This document shows positions 1 to 7,774 of a DNA stretch of 64,000 nt, piece after piece; position 1 is the stretch's first letter; each line of letters begins with the position of its first letter. Made by a program: the position numbers and the translations under genes. The DNA lies in contig CANQKY010000001.1 in the NCBI GenBank assembly GCA_947624575.1, forward strand, positions 68,964 to 132,963. Reading direction: 5' to 3'. The notes beneath the pieces are model-generated. The model did no database searches and was not told where the DNA came from. It saw nothing but the letters and a program-made list of their open reading frames with translations. The DNA comes from an uncultured Clostridia bacterium. GTDB lineage: Bacteria > Bacillota > Clostridia > Oscillospirales > Ruminococcaceae.

Positions 1-241
1 TGATTTCAACGAAACCTGAAATCCATTTCAATCTGATTCATGAACAATCTTTTTAATCTGAATCAATTGAGGAATGGTTGTTTTGCAATATGAGCATTGT
101 TGTTGCAGGAGCTGCATAATTGTTCAAGAAAGTGAATGCTGATCTGTCACGCTCATTACAGCTAAAAATGAGAACGCGCTGTATATGTATGGTTCGGCGT
201 ATTCGACATGGTAAATTAATATAACAGGAGGTGAAATCAGA
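1..241. other. AT-rich leader upstream of the agrD-like gene
   Basis: No convincing gene lies here. One frame is open from the window edge to a TAA at 52-54 and could be the tail of an upstream gene, but about 17 codons are too few to identify. AgrB, the usual neighbour of AgrD, is not visible and may lie outside the window. Two similar 12-mers, CAATCTGATTCA (29-40) and TAATCTGAATCA (54-65), sit 25 bases apart as imperfect direct repeats and could be a regulator site. The ribosome binding site AGGAGGTG at 226-233 belongs to the next gene. Confidence 0.4.
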
Positions 242-358
242 GTGAAAAAGCTATTGCGGTTTTTGGGCGAAATGCTCGCTGCGTTGTCCCCTAGGATTCT
301 TAGTACAGCAACGATGGGACTTACCGGCGAAGTCGAGCCGCCCGAGTGCTTGAAATAA
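242..358 (+). CDS. AgrD-like cyclic lactone autoinducer precursor, 38 aa
   Basis: This small gene is absent from the ORF track. It has a strong AGGAGGTG eight bases before a GTG start. The peptide has the three-part plan of AgrD precursors: a basic amphipathic N-terminus (MKKLLRFLGEMLAAL), a short middle, and an acidic proline-containing tail EVEPPECLK that resembles the staphylococcal AgrD tail (EVEVPKEL). In that family AgrB removes the tail and cyclises the middle through a Cys or Ser. Here the middle (ILSTATMGLT) has no Cys, and the only Cys is in the tail, so any ring would have to be an ester through Ser or Thr. No agrB or agrC is visible, but an AgrA-like regulator lies convergently downstream. 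The family call rests on layout and tail. Confidence 0.62.
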   Translation: MKKLLRFLGEMLAALSPRILSTATMGLTGEVEPPECLK

Positions 359-368
359 TAGTACAGCC

Positions 369-391
369 AATATCAAAATAATTAAGGACTG
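369..391. terminator. left arm of a 23-bp hairpin split by an IS
   Basis: This 23-base arm is a perfect reverse complement of 1726-1748. Before the IS inserted, the arms were separated by about ten bases and formed one long hairpin between the convergent agrD-like gene and the AgrA-like regulator gene, presumably a two-way terminator. The arm contains TAATTAAGGACTG. Confidence 0.75.
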
Positions 392-457
392 TCAATTATG
401 AAATGCACCCCAAAAGTTAGACAAAGTGGTATAATGTCTAACGGGGGGTGCATTTTT

Positions 458-823
458 ATGTCAAAAGGAGTGCCAAACAAAAGATACACGGGGGAATTCA
501 AGCAAAAAGTAGTGGAGACGATGCAAAAAGAGAAACTCAGTTACAAGGAGGCTGCAAAGCAGTTTGGTATACTGGGTCACTCGATTGTTGCGAAATGGGA
601 GCGCATCTATCTGGAAGAAGGAGCAGAAGGGCTGTACATAGATCGACGAGGACGAGCTTCGGCAGCCGGTGGAACAAGGAAAGGGCGACCGCCAAAGCTG
701 GATAAAAAGGTAGAGGAAGACCTGATCGCAGAGGTACAACGATTAAGAGCGGAGAATGCCTACTTAAAAAAATTGAATGCCTTGGTTTCCGAAAGGGTAC
801 GGCAAGAGAAAAAGCACAAGTGA
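458..823 (+). CDS. IS3-family transposase OrfA (HTH, leucine-zipper type)
   Basis: OrfA binds the IS ends and is the N-terminal part of the OrfAB transposase. The ORF track starts upstream at 398, but ATG 458 (MSKGVPNKRYTGEF) fits the family and lies inside the element. The N-terminal half is a helix-turn-helix (KLSYKEAAKQFGI, SIVAKWERIY). The C-terminal half has a leucine-rich coiled coil (EVQRLRAENAYLKKLNAL) typical of IS3/IS150 OrfA oligomerisation. A slippery stretch GAGAAAAAG near the 3' end allows -1 frameshifting into OrfB. About 121 aa. Confidence 0.9.
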   Translation: MSKGVPNKRYTGEFKQKVVETMQKEKLSYKEAAKQFGILGHSIVAKWERIYLEEGAEGLYIDRRGRASAAGGTRKGRPPKLDKKVEEDLIAEVQRLRAENAYLKKLNALVSERVRQEKKHK

Positions 824-1662
824 TTTGGGAACTGAGGCATGAATGTAAGGTATCGCTGCTCATTGAAGTTGCCGGAATCCCTCGCAGCACCTATTACTAT
901 CATGTAAAACACAGAACAGACGAAGATAAATACAGGGAAGTAAAAGAAGAAATCTCAGCTATTTTTGCAGAAAACAACGAAAGATACGGCTACAGGCGCA
1001 TCACAAAAGAACTTTGCAATCGCAAGTATGTCATCAATCATAAAACGGTGCAACGGCTTATGAAAGAGATAGGGCTTGTATGCAAAGTCAGAATGAAGAA
1101 GTACCGCTCCTACAAAGGCGAAGTGGGGAAGATCGCACCCAATCTGCTAAACAGAGATTTCAGTACGAAAAAGCCCAATGAAAAATGGGTGACGGATGTG
1201 ACGGAATTCAGCCTGTTCGGACAAAAGCTGTATCTCTCTCCGATATTGGATTTACATAGCGGAGATATCGTATCTTACACGATTTATGACAGACCGGTGC
1301 TCGGTATGGTAACAGAGATGCTGGAGCAAGCGTTTCAGAAGATACCCGACGGCACAAATCTAATTCTACATTCCGATCAAGGGTGGCAGTATCAGCACAA
1401 ACAGTATCAGAAAATGCTGAAAGACAAGGGGATCCGGCAGAGTATGAGCCGCAAAGGTAACTGCTTGGATAACGCCGTTATGGAAAACTTCTTCGGAATC
1501 CTCAAAACCGAACTGCTGTATTTGCAGGATTTTGATTCGCTTGACCAATTCCGCGCGGAATTGGAGGAGTACTTGGATTACTACAATAACCGCAGAATCA
1601 AGCTAAAACTAAATGGCTTGACACCTGCAAAACACAGATCTCAAGCCATTTTAGTCGCTTAG
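820..1662 (+). CDS. IS3-family transposase OrfB (DDE integrase)
   Basis: This is the catalytic part of the transposase. It lies in the -1 frame relative to OrfA and is probably made mainly as an OrfAB fusion by slippage on AAAAAG just before the OrfA stop; the GTG at 820 is only the first possible start. An HTH_21 region (NNERYGYRRITKEL) comes first, then the rve integrase core with the DDE triad: Asp in WVTDVTEF, Asp in LHSDQGWQYQ, and Glu in NAVMENFFGILKTE. The C-terminal YYNNRRIKLKLNGLTPAKHR is typical of IS150-type enzymes. It looks intact. Confidence 0.92.
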   Translation: MIWELRHECKVSLLIEVAGIPRSTYYYHVKHRTDEDKYREVKEEISAIFAENNERYGYRRITKELCNRKYVINHKTVQRLMKEIGLVCKVRMKKYRSYKGEVGKIAPNLLNRDFSTKKPNEKWVTDVTEFSLFGQKLYLSPILDLHSGDIVSYTIYDRPVLGMVTEMLEQAFQKIPDGTNLILHSDQGWQYQHKQYQKMLKDKGIRQSMSRKGNCLDNAVMENFFGILKTELLYLQDFDSLDQFRAELEEYLDYYNNRRIKLKLNGLTPAKHRSQAILVA

Positions 1663-1725
1663 TATTCAATTCTCACAAAATCTTTATTAAATCTTTGTCT
1701 AACTTTTTGGGGTCAGTTCATTAGG

Positions 1726-1748
1726 CAGTCCTTAATTATTTTGATATT
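1726..1748. terminator. right arm of the IS-split hairpin
   Basis: Perfect reverse complement of 369-391. The arm overlaps the last codons and stop of the AgrA-like regulator gene (stop at 1734-1732 on the minus strand). See the left arm. Confidence 0.75.
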
Positions 1749-2490
1749 TTGATAAATAATGCCAGTATCTTCTAGAAATTGGTTTTCCCTCTGTAACATT
1801 AAACAACCACACAGTTGCATAATTCTTTTGCCAATCTATTTTGTGAATACGCATAAGGTTGATAATCACGCTTCGATGAACTTGTTGAAGGCAGTGATTC
1901 TTAACTTGTGAAAGCTGCTCACAAAGCTGCGAAAAAGCATGATGTTTAACCGGAAGGGTGGTTTCCTGACCAAGAAGATTTGTTATAACGATTTCGGTCC
2001 CAAACTGCTCAATGCAAGATATTTCATCAGGATTAAGTTCATATGAGCATCGCTTGCCATCTATTATGAGTTGAGGATATATCATCGATTGATAATTTAT
2101 AGGTTGGATGGCAGATTGAATACTATATAACAGTTGGCTTAAGTCATATGGTTTTTCTATAAAATCATAATAATGTATGTATTGCAGGGCACCCATACCA
2201 TAATGAGAATGAACTGTAATAAAAAATATAGGTGTGAATTTTGCCTCTGGTTTCTGTCTAATTCTTTTTGCCACTTCGATGCCGGAATATCTTTGCCCCT
2301 TCATTTCAATATCTAGAATGTATGCCGCACAAGGAGTGAAATTTTGAGATAACCATTGAACAGCCATATCTGAACTTTGCGTGGCTATTATAGGTAAATG
2401 GAAGGCCCTTTTTATCGCCTGTTTTAAGTGATTTAGCTCTTCCGGATCATCTTCCAATAGAAAAATCGGATTATCATTTATCATTTTCAT
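1732..2490 (-). CDS. AgrA-like response regulator (receiver plus LytTR)
   Basis: A 252-aa two-domain regulator. The N-terminal receiver (about 1-125) has the acidic pocket ED and a phospho-acceptor Asp at about residue 60 (AAYILDIEMKG), plus the switch region FITVHSHYG and a KP motif (EKPYDL). The C-terminal half is a LytTR DNA-binding domain (KHHAFSQLCEQL to HRSVIINLMRI). LytTR receivers of this kind are the AgrA partners of AgrD peptide systems; binding is to paired 9-bp direct repeats. The gene overlaps the XRE gene by one base (TAATG), so the two are co-translated. It is convergent to the agrD-like gene. No histidine kinase is visible in the window. Confidence 0.88.
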   Translation of the reverse strand: MKMINDNPIFLLEDDPEELNHLKQAIKRAFHLPIIATQSSDMAVQWLSQNFTPCAAYILDIEMKGQRYSGIEVAKRIRQKPEAKFTPIFFITVHSHYGMGALQYIHYYDFIEKPYDLSQLLYSIQSAIQPINYQSMIYPQLIIDGKRCSYELNPDEISCIEQFGTEIVITNLLGQETTLPVKHHAFSQLCEQLSQVKNHCLQQVHRSVIINLMRIHKIDWQKNYATVWLFNVTEGKPISRRYWHYLSKYQNN

Positions 2491-2855
2491 TAGTACAAAT
2501 GATTTTTATTGTAGATATCTACTTCTAATTGTTTTGCTTCCTCAAGTATATGATCAAGAAACTTTGCTAATTCTGGAGAGCAATTTGCCCATTTGTCTTG
2601 CAGTTCGTGGAGAATTATTTTTGAGCCTATAGGAGTATATGGTAGAAAGTAGTCAATTCCGACATCAAGCACTCGCGCAAGGATAACAACAAAGTCGAAA
2701 GTGGGACGAGCTTTTCCGTTTTCCACTCGACTTAAATAGCTTTCATTACAGTCAATATATTCTGCAATTTCCTTTTGTGAATAATTAAGCTCTTGTCGAC
2801 GCTGTGCTATTTTTTTACCAAGAGCCACATAATCTACGCTTTTATATTTTCTCAT
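2490..2855 (-). CDS. XRE-family HTH transcriptional regulator
   Basis: A 121-aa protein with an N-terminal Cro/C1-type helix-turn-helix (about residues 12-66: LGKKIAQRRQELNYSQKEIAEY, SYLSRVENGKARP). The C-terminal half is short and helical with no recognisable ligand domain. It is the first gene of a two-gene leftward unit with the AgrA-like regulator, and faces the RHS gene divergently across a 378-bp AT-rich spacer. Pairing of an XRE repressor with an agr-type regulator suggests two inputs on this locus; that is inferred from position only. Confidence 0.85.
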   Translation of the reverse strand: MRKYKSVDYVALGKKIAQRRQELNYSQKEIAEYIDCNESYLSRVENGKARPTFDFVVILARVLDVGIDYFLPYTPIGSKIILHELQDKWANCSPELAKFLDHILEEAKQLEVDIYNKNHLY

Positions 2856-3233
2856 ATCAATTCCTTTTAACCAATAATATATTTTTCTAAGCTTTATTAA
2901 AATTTTATCCTTAAAAGCATCTATAATAAATGAATTAAATGTAATATTATGATAATTAAATCAATTTTTTTGAAGAAATTGGTGCACGAAACGAATTTTT
3001 TTGCCTCTTGTGCCAATTTGCTTTACAATTCGTTTTACATAGTTTACAATTAAATTCAATAAAAAGAACTAGAAGATTAATACCGACAAAACGGTTGGAG
3101 TATATGGAAAACATATTTTGGTTGTTTTAAAAATATCAAAAACCAGCAAATTGGAAGCATCTGCTGCTTTTGCTTGTAAAATCTCTTTTGAAAAAGTACA
3201 GGATCAACAACAAAAATATATGGAGGAAGTAAT
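2856..3233. other. divergent AT-rich promoter region
   Basis: No gene is visible in this 378-bp spacer between the leftward XRE-LytTR pair and the rightward RHS gene. It must hold promoters for both. It includes the LytTR-like direct repeat described at 3022-3051. A ribosome binding site GGAGG about ten bases before ATG 3234 serves the RHS gene. I cannot fix the -10/-35 elements with confidence. Confidence 0.5.
3022..3051. promoter_or_regulatory. candidate LytTR (AgrA-type) binding site
   Basis: Two identical 9-mers TTTACAATT (3022-3030 and 3043-3051) are separated by exactly 12 bases, with a partial copy TTTTACAT between them. Paired 9-bp direct repeats with a 12-13 bp spacer are the known layout of AgrA/LytTR sites. 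The site lies between the genes for the XRE/LytTR pair and the RHS protein. The sequence does not closely match the staphylococcal consensus, so the assignment rests on geometry and context. Confidence 0.45.
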
Positions 3234-5366
3234 ATGAACAAGACTTATTTGTGTCCGAAGTATCCGCAGGATTATAAACTGTTTTCCGTAGATGAAGCGG
3301 AAACGGTATTGACTTGTCCTCAGATTGCGATCTCAAAGAATAACGGCATGAAAGTATATGGCTGGTGTAATGGGGAGGAAAGTGTTACTCCGTTTTACAC
3401 TATAGGCACAGTTGGCAAATCAGAGTTGGATTGCAGTCTGTACCGTGTATATATTCATCTGGATATTCCTTTGCTTCAAGTCCATCCGCGTATTAAGAAG
3501 GCAGAATTACAGTTGATGCAGCATGATGCTGTGCATGTCAAAAATGAGCAGCCCAGACTACAGCTGCATCAGGTGAAAAATGGGATCATTGATTCCGGGC
3601 ATTTGCAGGATTTTGAAAAAATGGATCTTGATGAGCCAACCGATGGTGTTTGTTATATATTTAATATAACCGGATTGCTGAATACTGCTGCCAGAACCGG
3701 CACCACAACATTGGATTTGGTAGTGATGATCAGTGATGAGCGGATAAGCTGCGGTAATTATGTGATTCTTTATGGAGATTCATATTCGCTGCAGGCTCCT
3801 ACCTTATACATTACTTATGAAATGAGTTGCGGTGAAGATGAACCTTATCTTCCTGTGCCAAATGTGTTGGAACAGGTGTATAGCGATTACGTGGACTTGC
3901 ATGCCGGTAATACCATGTTTCGAATTGATGATTTTATATTTGAAAACAGATATACGCCGATCTTGTTTCAGCATTTTTATAATGCGGCTCTATATGACCG
4001 TCCGTATACCGCAAACAGGGATTTCAACCTGCAAACAGCCGATTTCAGCTCGATCAGATTGGGTCTTGGCTGGAGATTGAGCTTGATGCAAAGTATGGTG
4101 CAGTCAACTTTTCTGTACGACGGCATGATGCAAACGGGCTATGTTTATATCGACGCAACCGGAAAAGAGCACTTTTTTAGAAAAAGCTTGCAACCCCAAA
4201 TAGGCTTGGTTGTAAGAGAAAACCAGGATTTATATGAGGACATAAGCAATTCTCATTTCATTTATGATTCTTGCCGGAGAGAACTCAGTGTCTGTGGTTG
4301 CCTCGTATATCAGTTTGATGATCATGGTCGGCTAATCAATGTAAAAGATCATGGAGAAAATTATGTGCAGATTAGATATGATGCCGATAGGATATCCTCT
4401 GTTGTCGACAATACCGATGAAACCTTCTCTTTTGCATACGATGAAAACGGCTATTTGATGTCAATTCGTAGTTCCCATGGATGGTATGCACGGTATTCCT
4501 ATCATGATGATAGGCTGGTCGCCGTCACTTACTCTGACGGAAGATGGCTTGAGATTGATTATAAGAACGGAAAACCGTCTGAGATTTTGCAGACGATTGG
4601 TACACGCAGGCGTCGGGTCGTATATGAGTATACGGACACAGGATTACATAAAGTGTCCGAATATGGCATCGGCAAAGAAGGTTGTGTTTTATTACAGGAA
4701 ACGGTGTATACCTTTGAGCATCTGTCCCAGTCTGCATCTGCCAAAACTAAGTGGTTCGGAATGACGGAGAATGGGCTTGGGAACTGCGATCAAACAGTTG
4801 TTTATACTTTTGATAGCAGCGGCAGGCAGCTATGTCAATATATTATCGGTAGTGAAGATGATCAAGACGACCTGCAAGCGGACACAGATGATGCAAATCT
4901 GCTGCAAAACGGAAGGCTGAATCGGGATCTTTCGTTCTGGCATCAGGACGGTGCTCTATCGGACTCGGATTTTAACGGATATGTTTTTGAGAACAGCTTG
5001 GACGGCAGGCGCGTGGCATATCAAGATGTGTTTGTTGATGCAAATGTATCTTCAGGCTGCACATTTACATTATCCGGATGGGCAAAGGGGCATGGTTTAG
5101 TCGACCGTGTTCGCAAAAATGAAAAAGAACCGCTGTATCAACTCCGTGCCGAAATTTTCTATCATGATAACGAGGACAAGCCCTCTGTAACTGATACTTT
5201 TATCGCAAAATTTGTGCCGAATGCAGGCGGCTGGCAAAAAGCGTCTGTAGACTTTAAAAGCAACCCGGATCGCACAATCCGCTTTATTCGGGTCTATTGC
5301 GATTTTAGTGATAATTATGGAACGGTTGCTTTTGATCATATCCGGCTTAGCTATATACAGAATTAA
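3234..5366 (+). CDS. RHS/YD-repeat protein with N-terminal DNRLRE-like domain
   Basis: A 710-aa protein. The N-terminal part (about 60-200) resembles DNRLRE/CBM96-type beta domains that precede RHS repeats in secreted Firmicutes proteins (YRVYIHLDIPLL, IKKAELQL, YIFNITGLL). Next comes an RHS entry segment (LGLGWRLSLMQSMV, YIDATGKEHFF) and several YD-type repeats (VQIRYDADRISSVV, FSFAYDENGYL, ARYSYHDDRLV). The C-terminal about 160 residues look like a carbohydrate-binding beta-sandwich (LLQNGRLNRDLSFWHQ). No signal peptide, RHS core PxxxxDPxG motif or C-terminal toxin is visible, and the protein is far shorter than typical RHS polymorphic toxins. Its link to the biosynthetic genes downstream is unknown. 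Confidence 0.7.
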   Translation: MNKTYLCPKYPQDYKLFSVDEAETVLTCPQIAISKNNGMKVYGWCNGEESVTPFYTIGTVGKSELDCSLYRVYIHLDIPLLQVHPRIKKAELQLMQHDAVHVKNEQPRLQLHQVKNGIIDSGHLQDFEKMDLDEPTDGVCYIFNITGLLNTAARTGTTTLDLVVMISDERISCGNYVILYGDSYSLQAPTLYITYEMSCGEDEPYLPVPNVLEQVYSDYVDLHAGNTMFRIDDFIFENRYTPILFQHFYNAALYDRPYTANRDFNLQTADFSSIRLGLGWRLSLMQSMVQSTFLYDGMMQTGYVYIDATGKEHFFRKSLQPQIGLVVRENQDLYEDISNSHFIYDSCRRELSVCGCLVYQFDDHGRLINVKDHGENYVQIRYDADRISSVVDNTDETFSFAYDENGYLMSIRSSHGWYARYSYHDDRLVAVTYSDGRWLEIDYKNGKPSEILQTIGTRRRRVVYEYTDTGLHKVSEYGIGKEGCVLLQETVYTFEHLSQSASAKTKWFGMTENGLGNCDQTVVYTFDSSGRQLCQYIIGSEDDQDDLQADTDDANLLQNGRLNRDLSFWHQDGALSDSDFNGYVFENSLDGRRVAYQDVFVDANVSSGCTFTLSGWAKGHGLVDRVRKNEKEPLYQLRAEIFYHDNEDKPSVTDTFIAKFVPNAGGWQKASVDFKSNPDRTIRFIRVYCDFSDNYGTVAFDHIRLSYIQN

Positions 5367-5412
5367 TAAGGGGATTGTATTGGAATTATTTAATTTAGGA
5401 AATTTCTAAACG

Positions 5413-5487
5413 ACAGTAATGAAATTGCGCATCGAACAGTGAAAATAATTTAGAAATGATGAGAAGTACACTTATGCCATGGTATAG
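5413..5487 (+). promoter_or_regulatory. candidate AgrA-type boxes and -10 before the A-domain operon
   Basis: Two direct repeats, ACAGTAATG (5413-5421) and ACAGTGAAA (5436-5444), resemble AgrA half-sites (ACAGTTAAG in staphylococci) with a 23-bp period. About 37 bases after the second is a -10-like TATAGA (near 5482-5487) without a good -35, as expected for an activator-dependent promoter. The repeats would lie about 80 to 48 bases upstream of the start, the AgrA P2 geometry. The spacing is one or two bases longer than the known sites. Confidence 0.42.
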
Positions 5488-5558
5488 AGGCAAAAAGTCT
5501 AAGATTTCATTATGCGAAATGTAATTTTATCGTAGCAGTGTGAAAGGGGAATATTAAT

Positions 5559-7367
5559 ATGAAAGATATCAGAGAATATCTTTTAGAAGCTTTTTCCAAA
5601 TATTCATCAAATAATGTGATTTGCACCTCTAAAAAAGAGATTTCCTATTCTGAACTCTATCAATATGTATGTTCATTTGCGATATCGGTAAAAAACAGGT
5701 GTGAAAATAATACTAATGGGCAATATTTTGCATTATACATACATTCCCCTGAGAAAGAAATAATTGCACAACTAGCCATACTTTTACTTGGTGGAGTATG
5801 TGTCCCCTTGGATAAGTCAGTCCCGTTAAATTATTATGATCTTAAACGATTTTCTGAAATAGAGTATATTATTACAGACGACGATGAAATCAACCATTTG
5901 TGTAATTTAATGGTGATTAATATGAATAAAGTTGAAATTGATCTAGTGCAAAGCAATGATTTACATTTCAAAATGTCGGCAATAGCTGACAAAGTTGTAT
6001 ATTGCATTATGACATCTGGGACAACTGGAAAGCCCAAGGCAGTGTTACTAAAACAAGATGCGGTTATTAATCAAGTTAAAGCTAAAATACTTGTGCTTAG
6101 TATGAATGAGAAGAGCCGGCTTTGCTTGTCGACAAATTTATCGTTTGTCACTTCAATTTGGCAAATTTTAGCTACGGTTTTTGTGGGAGGATGCATTGTC
6201 GTCCTGAATGAGGCCGAACGAATTAACCCATTAGAAATGTTTAATAGAGCGGACAATTTAGGATCTACAATTATATGTACTGTCCCTTCTGTAATGAGCG
6301 TTTTTTTATCCACTGATACGCATAAAAGAAAAAATCAATTTGACAATATATCAACACTTGTATTAACAGGAGAACCACTGCCGTCAAGATTAGCTCAGAG
6401 CATTATAAATGCGTATAAAGTACGAGTTATTAATGCATATGGTCAAACTGAATGTACGGATGATACATTTCATTTTGTTTTGGAAGACAATTTTGATTTC
6501 AACAAACACCTTTTTGTTCCTATTGGCTATCCAGTATCGAATATTGATTACGTTATTGTGAATAGTGAGGGAGTTGCCGAAACTGATATTCTAACTGGTG
6601 AATTGTGCATTACAGGAACGTGCTTATCTCTAGGATATTTAGATGACGATGAAATGACAAACAAAAAATTTAAGACGATAAACGGAGATGACGATAGAAC
6701 ATTCTATTTCACAGGCGATCTTGTATCGCAACTTGATAACGGCATGCTAGTCTGTCATGGTAGAGTAGATAATCAAATCAAAATTAATGGTTGTCGTATA
6801 GAACCCGAAGCCATTGAAGCGCATTGTATGAATTATTCTGGAGTTGAGGATGCGTTGGCGATAAGGGTAAAAAATCTGAATAGTGAATACATACATTTGA
6901 TTTATAAAGAAAATGATGATGAGCCGGTTGATACTCTCGATTTAAGGAATTATCTCACTCAAAATCTTCCTTCATATATGATCCCTGCGATAATTACGAA
7001 AACGAAAAGCATACAATACGGCAGTAATGGAAAAAAGATTCGAAAAATCGAAGAATTATTGCAACGGAAAAAGGAGGACAGGAGTAGTATTTCAGCATTG
7101 GAAAGCAAAGAAATCTCCAAAGATGTTCTATATGGTTTGGTGCACACAGTTTTTAGAGATGTAATTCGAAGAGAGCTAAATATGAATTTGCCCTTGGATA
7201 TGCGATTGGATTCTTTGGTAAATTCACTTGAGTTTGTATATTTAGTGGTTGAACTGGAACAGATTTTAGGAATTGAGTTTGATTTAGACAAGTTCGCTGT
7301 AAGTGCATTCTCGACATTAAATGATTTTTTGGAATATGTTTTGGCTGAGAATAAAAGGACTGATTGA
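5559..7367 (+). CDS. NRPS-like adenylation domain fused to a carrier domain
   Basis: A 602-aa A-carrier protein that would activate a carboxylic or amino acid as an adenylate and load it on its own phosphopantetheine arm. Visible core motifs are A3 ([15 protein letters not shown], about 148-162), A5 ([10 protein letters not shown]), A7 (YFTGDLV), A8 ([20 protein letters not shown]) and an A10-like lysine (NGKKIRK). The C-terminal about 75 residues are a carrier domain with the attachment Ser likely in [15 protein letters not shown]. In the A4 region (LSFVTSIW) the usual Asp that binds the alpha-amino group (Asp235 in GrsA) is Val197. Loss of that Asp is expected for substrates without an alpha-amino group, such as beta-alanine. 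The next gene encodes PanD, which makes beta-alanine. Stop overlaps the PanD leader. No condensation domain is present. Confidence 0.85.
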   Translation: MKDIREYLLEAFSKYSSNNVICTSKKEISYSELYQYVCSFAISVKNRCENNTNGQYFALYIHSPEKEIIAQLAILLLGGVCVPLDKSVPLNYYDLKRFSEIEYIITDDDEINHLCNLMVINMNKVEIDLVQSNDLHFKMSAIADKVVYCIMTSGTTGKPKAVLLKQDAVINQVKAKILVLSMNEKSRLCLSTNLSFVTSIWQILATVFVGGCIVVLNEAERINPLEMFNRADNLGSTIICTVPSVMSVFLSTDTHKRKNQFDNISTLVLTGEPLPSRLAQSIINAYKVRVINAYGQTECTDDTFHFVLEDNFDFNKHLFVPIGYPVSNIDYVIVNSEGVAETDILTGELCITGTCLSLGYLDDDEMTNKKFKTINGDDDRTFYFTGDLVSQLDNGMLVCHGRVDNQIKINGCRIEPEAIEAHCMNYSGVEDALAIRVKNLNSEYIHLIYKENDDEPVDTLDLRNYLTQNLPSYMIPAIITKTKSIQYGSNGKKIRKIEELLQRKKEDRSSISALESKEISKDVLYGLVHTVFRDVIRRELNMNLPLDMRLDSLVNSLEFVYLVVELEQILGIEFDLDKFAVSAFSTLNDFLEYVLAENKRTD

Positions 7368-7369
7368 TT

Positions 7370-7711
7370 ATGATTGAGATGTTAAAATCAAAAATACATA
7401 GAGCAACAGTGACAGACTCAAATTTAAATTATGAGGGTTCAATTACTATTGCAAAAGAATTAATTGATGCTGCAAAACTTTTTGAGTTTCAAAAGGTGAG
7501 TGTTGTAGATATTAATAATGGGAACAGATTTGAGACATATGTTATCTCTACAGATGATGAGGGTAAAATATGTGTAAATGGCGCTGCTGCTCGGCTTGTA
7601 AGTAAAGGTGATCTTGTTATAATTATGGCGTATATGCTTATAGATGAAGACACGGAGACAATGCATATCCCAACAATTGTAAAAGTTGATGGCAACAACT
7701 TGATTATTTAA
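7370..7711 (+). CDS. panD: aspartate 1-decarboxylase (pyruvoyl type)
   Basis: PanD decarboxylates L-aspartate to beta-alanine after self-cleavage at a Gly-Ser pair that forms the pyruvoyl cofactor. The 113-aa sequence has the family landmarks: [24 protein letters not shown] with the Gly-Ser processing site, [11 protein letters not shown] with the catalytic Arg/Thr/Tyr, and [22 protein letters not shown] chose ATG 7370, ten bases after AAAGGA, rather than the TTG of the ORF track. It sits between an A-carrier protein and a free carrier protein, and no other pantothenate genes are visible, so its beta-alanine probably feeds this pathway instead of coenzyme A synthesis. Confidence 0.93.
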   Translation: MIEMLKSKIHRATVTDSNLNYEGSITIAKELIDAAKLFEFQKVSVVDINNGNRFETYVISTDDEGKICVNGAAARLVSKGDLVIIMAYMLIDEDTETMHIPTIVKVDGNNLII

Positions 7712-7735
7712 TCATTTTATTCAATAGACGGAGTT

Positions 7736-7774
7736 GTGTATGGAAAGAACTGATTGTGTATGGAAAGAACTGAT
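7736..7774 (+). repeat. 20-bp tandem duplication over the carrier-protein start
   Basis: GTGTATGGAAAGAACTGAT occurs twice in tandem (7736-7754 and 7756-7774). Each copy carries the start codon region of the downstream carrier gene. The first ATG (7740) lies close to the SD-like GACGGAG but is out of frame with the gene and stops after 13 codons; the second (7760) is in frame but far from it. Confidence 0.85.

Larger units (their letters stand above)
399..1720 (+). mobile_element. IS3-family (IS150-type) insertion sequence, complete
   Basis: The element has two overlapping transposase frames and imperfect terminal inverted repeats. The left end begins TGAAATGCACCCC and the right end, read inward, begins TGAACTGACCCC; both continue into AAAGTTAGACAAAG. 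The TG...CA termini are typical of IS3 elements. A 3-bp direct repeat TTA flanks it (396-398 and 1721-1723), the expected target duplication. Both frames are uninterrupted, so it may still be active. A -10-like TATAAT lies just inside the left end, as in IS3 elements that assemble a junction promoter when the ends are joined. Confidence 0.93.

Noticed and set aside
820-1662. Two independent transposase genes
   Set aside because: The frames overlap with a slippery AAAAAG and -1 offset, which fits one frameshifted OrfAB transposase.
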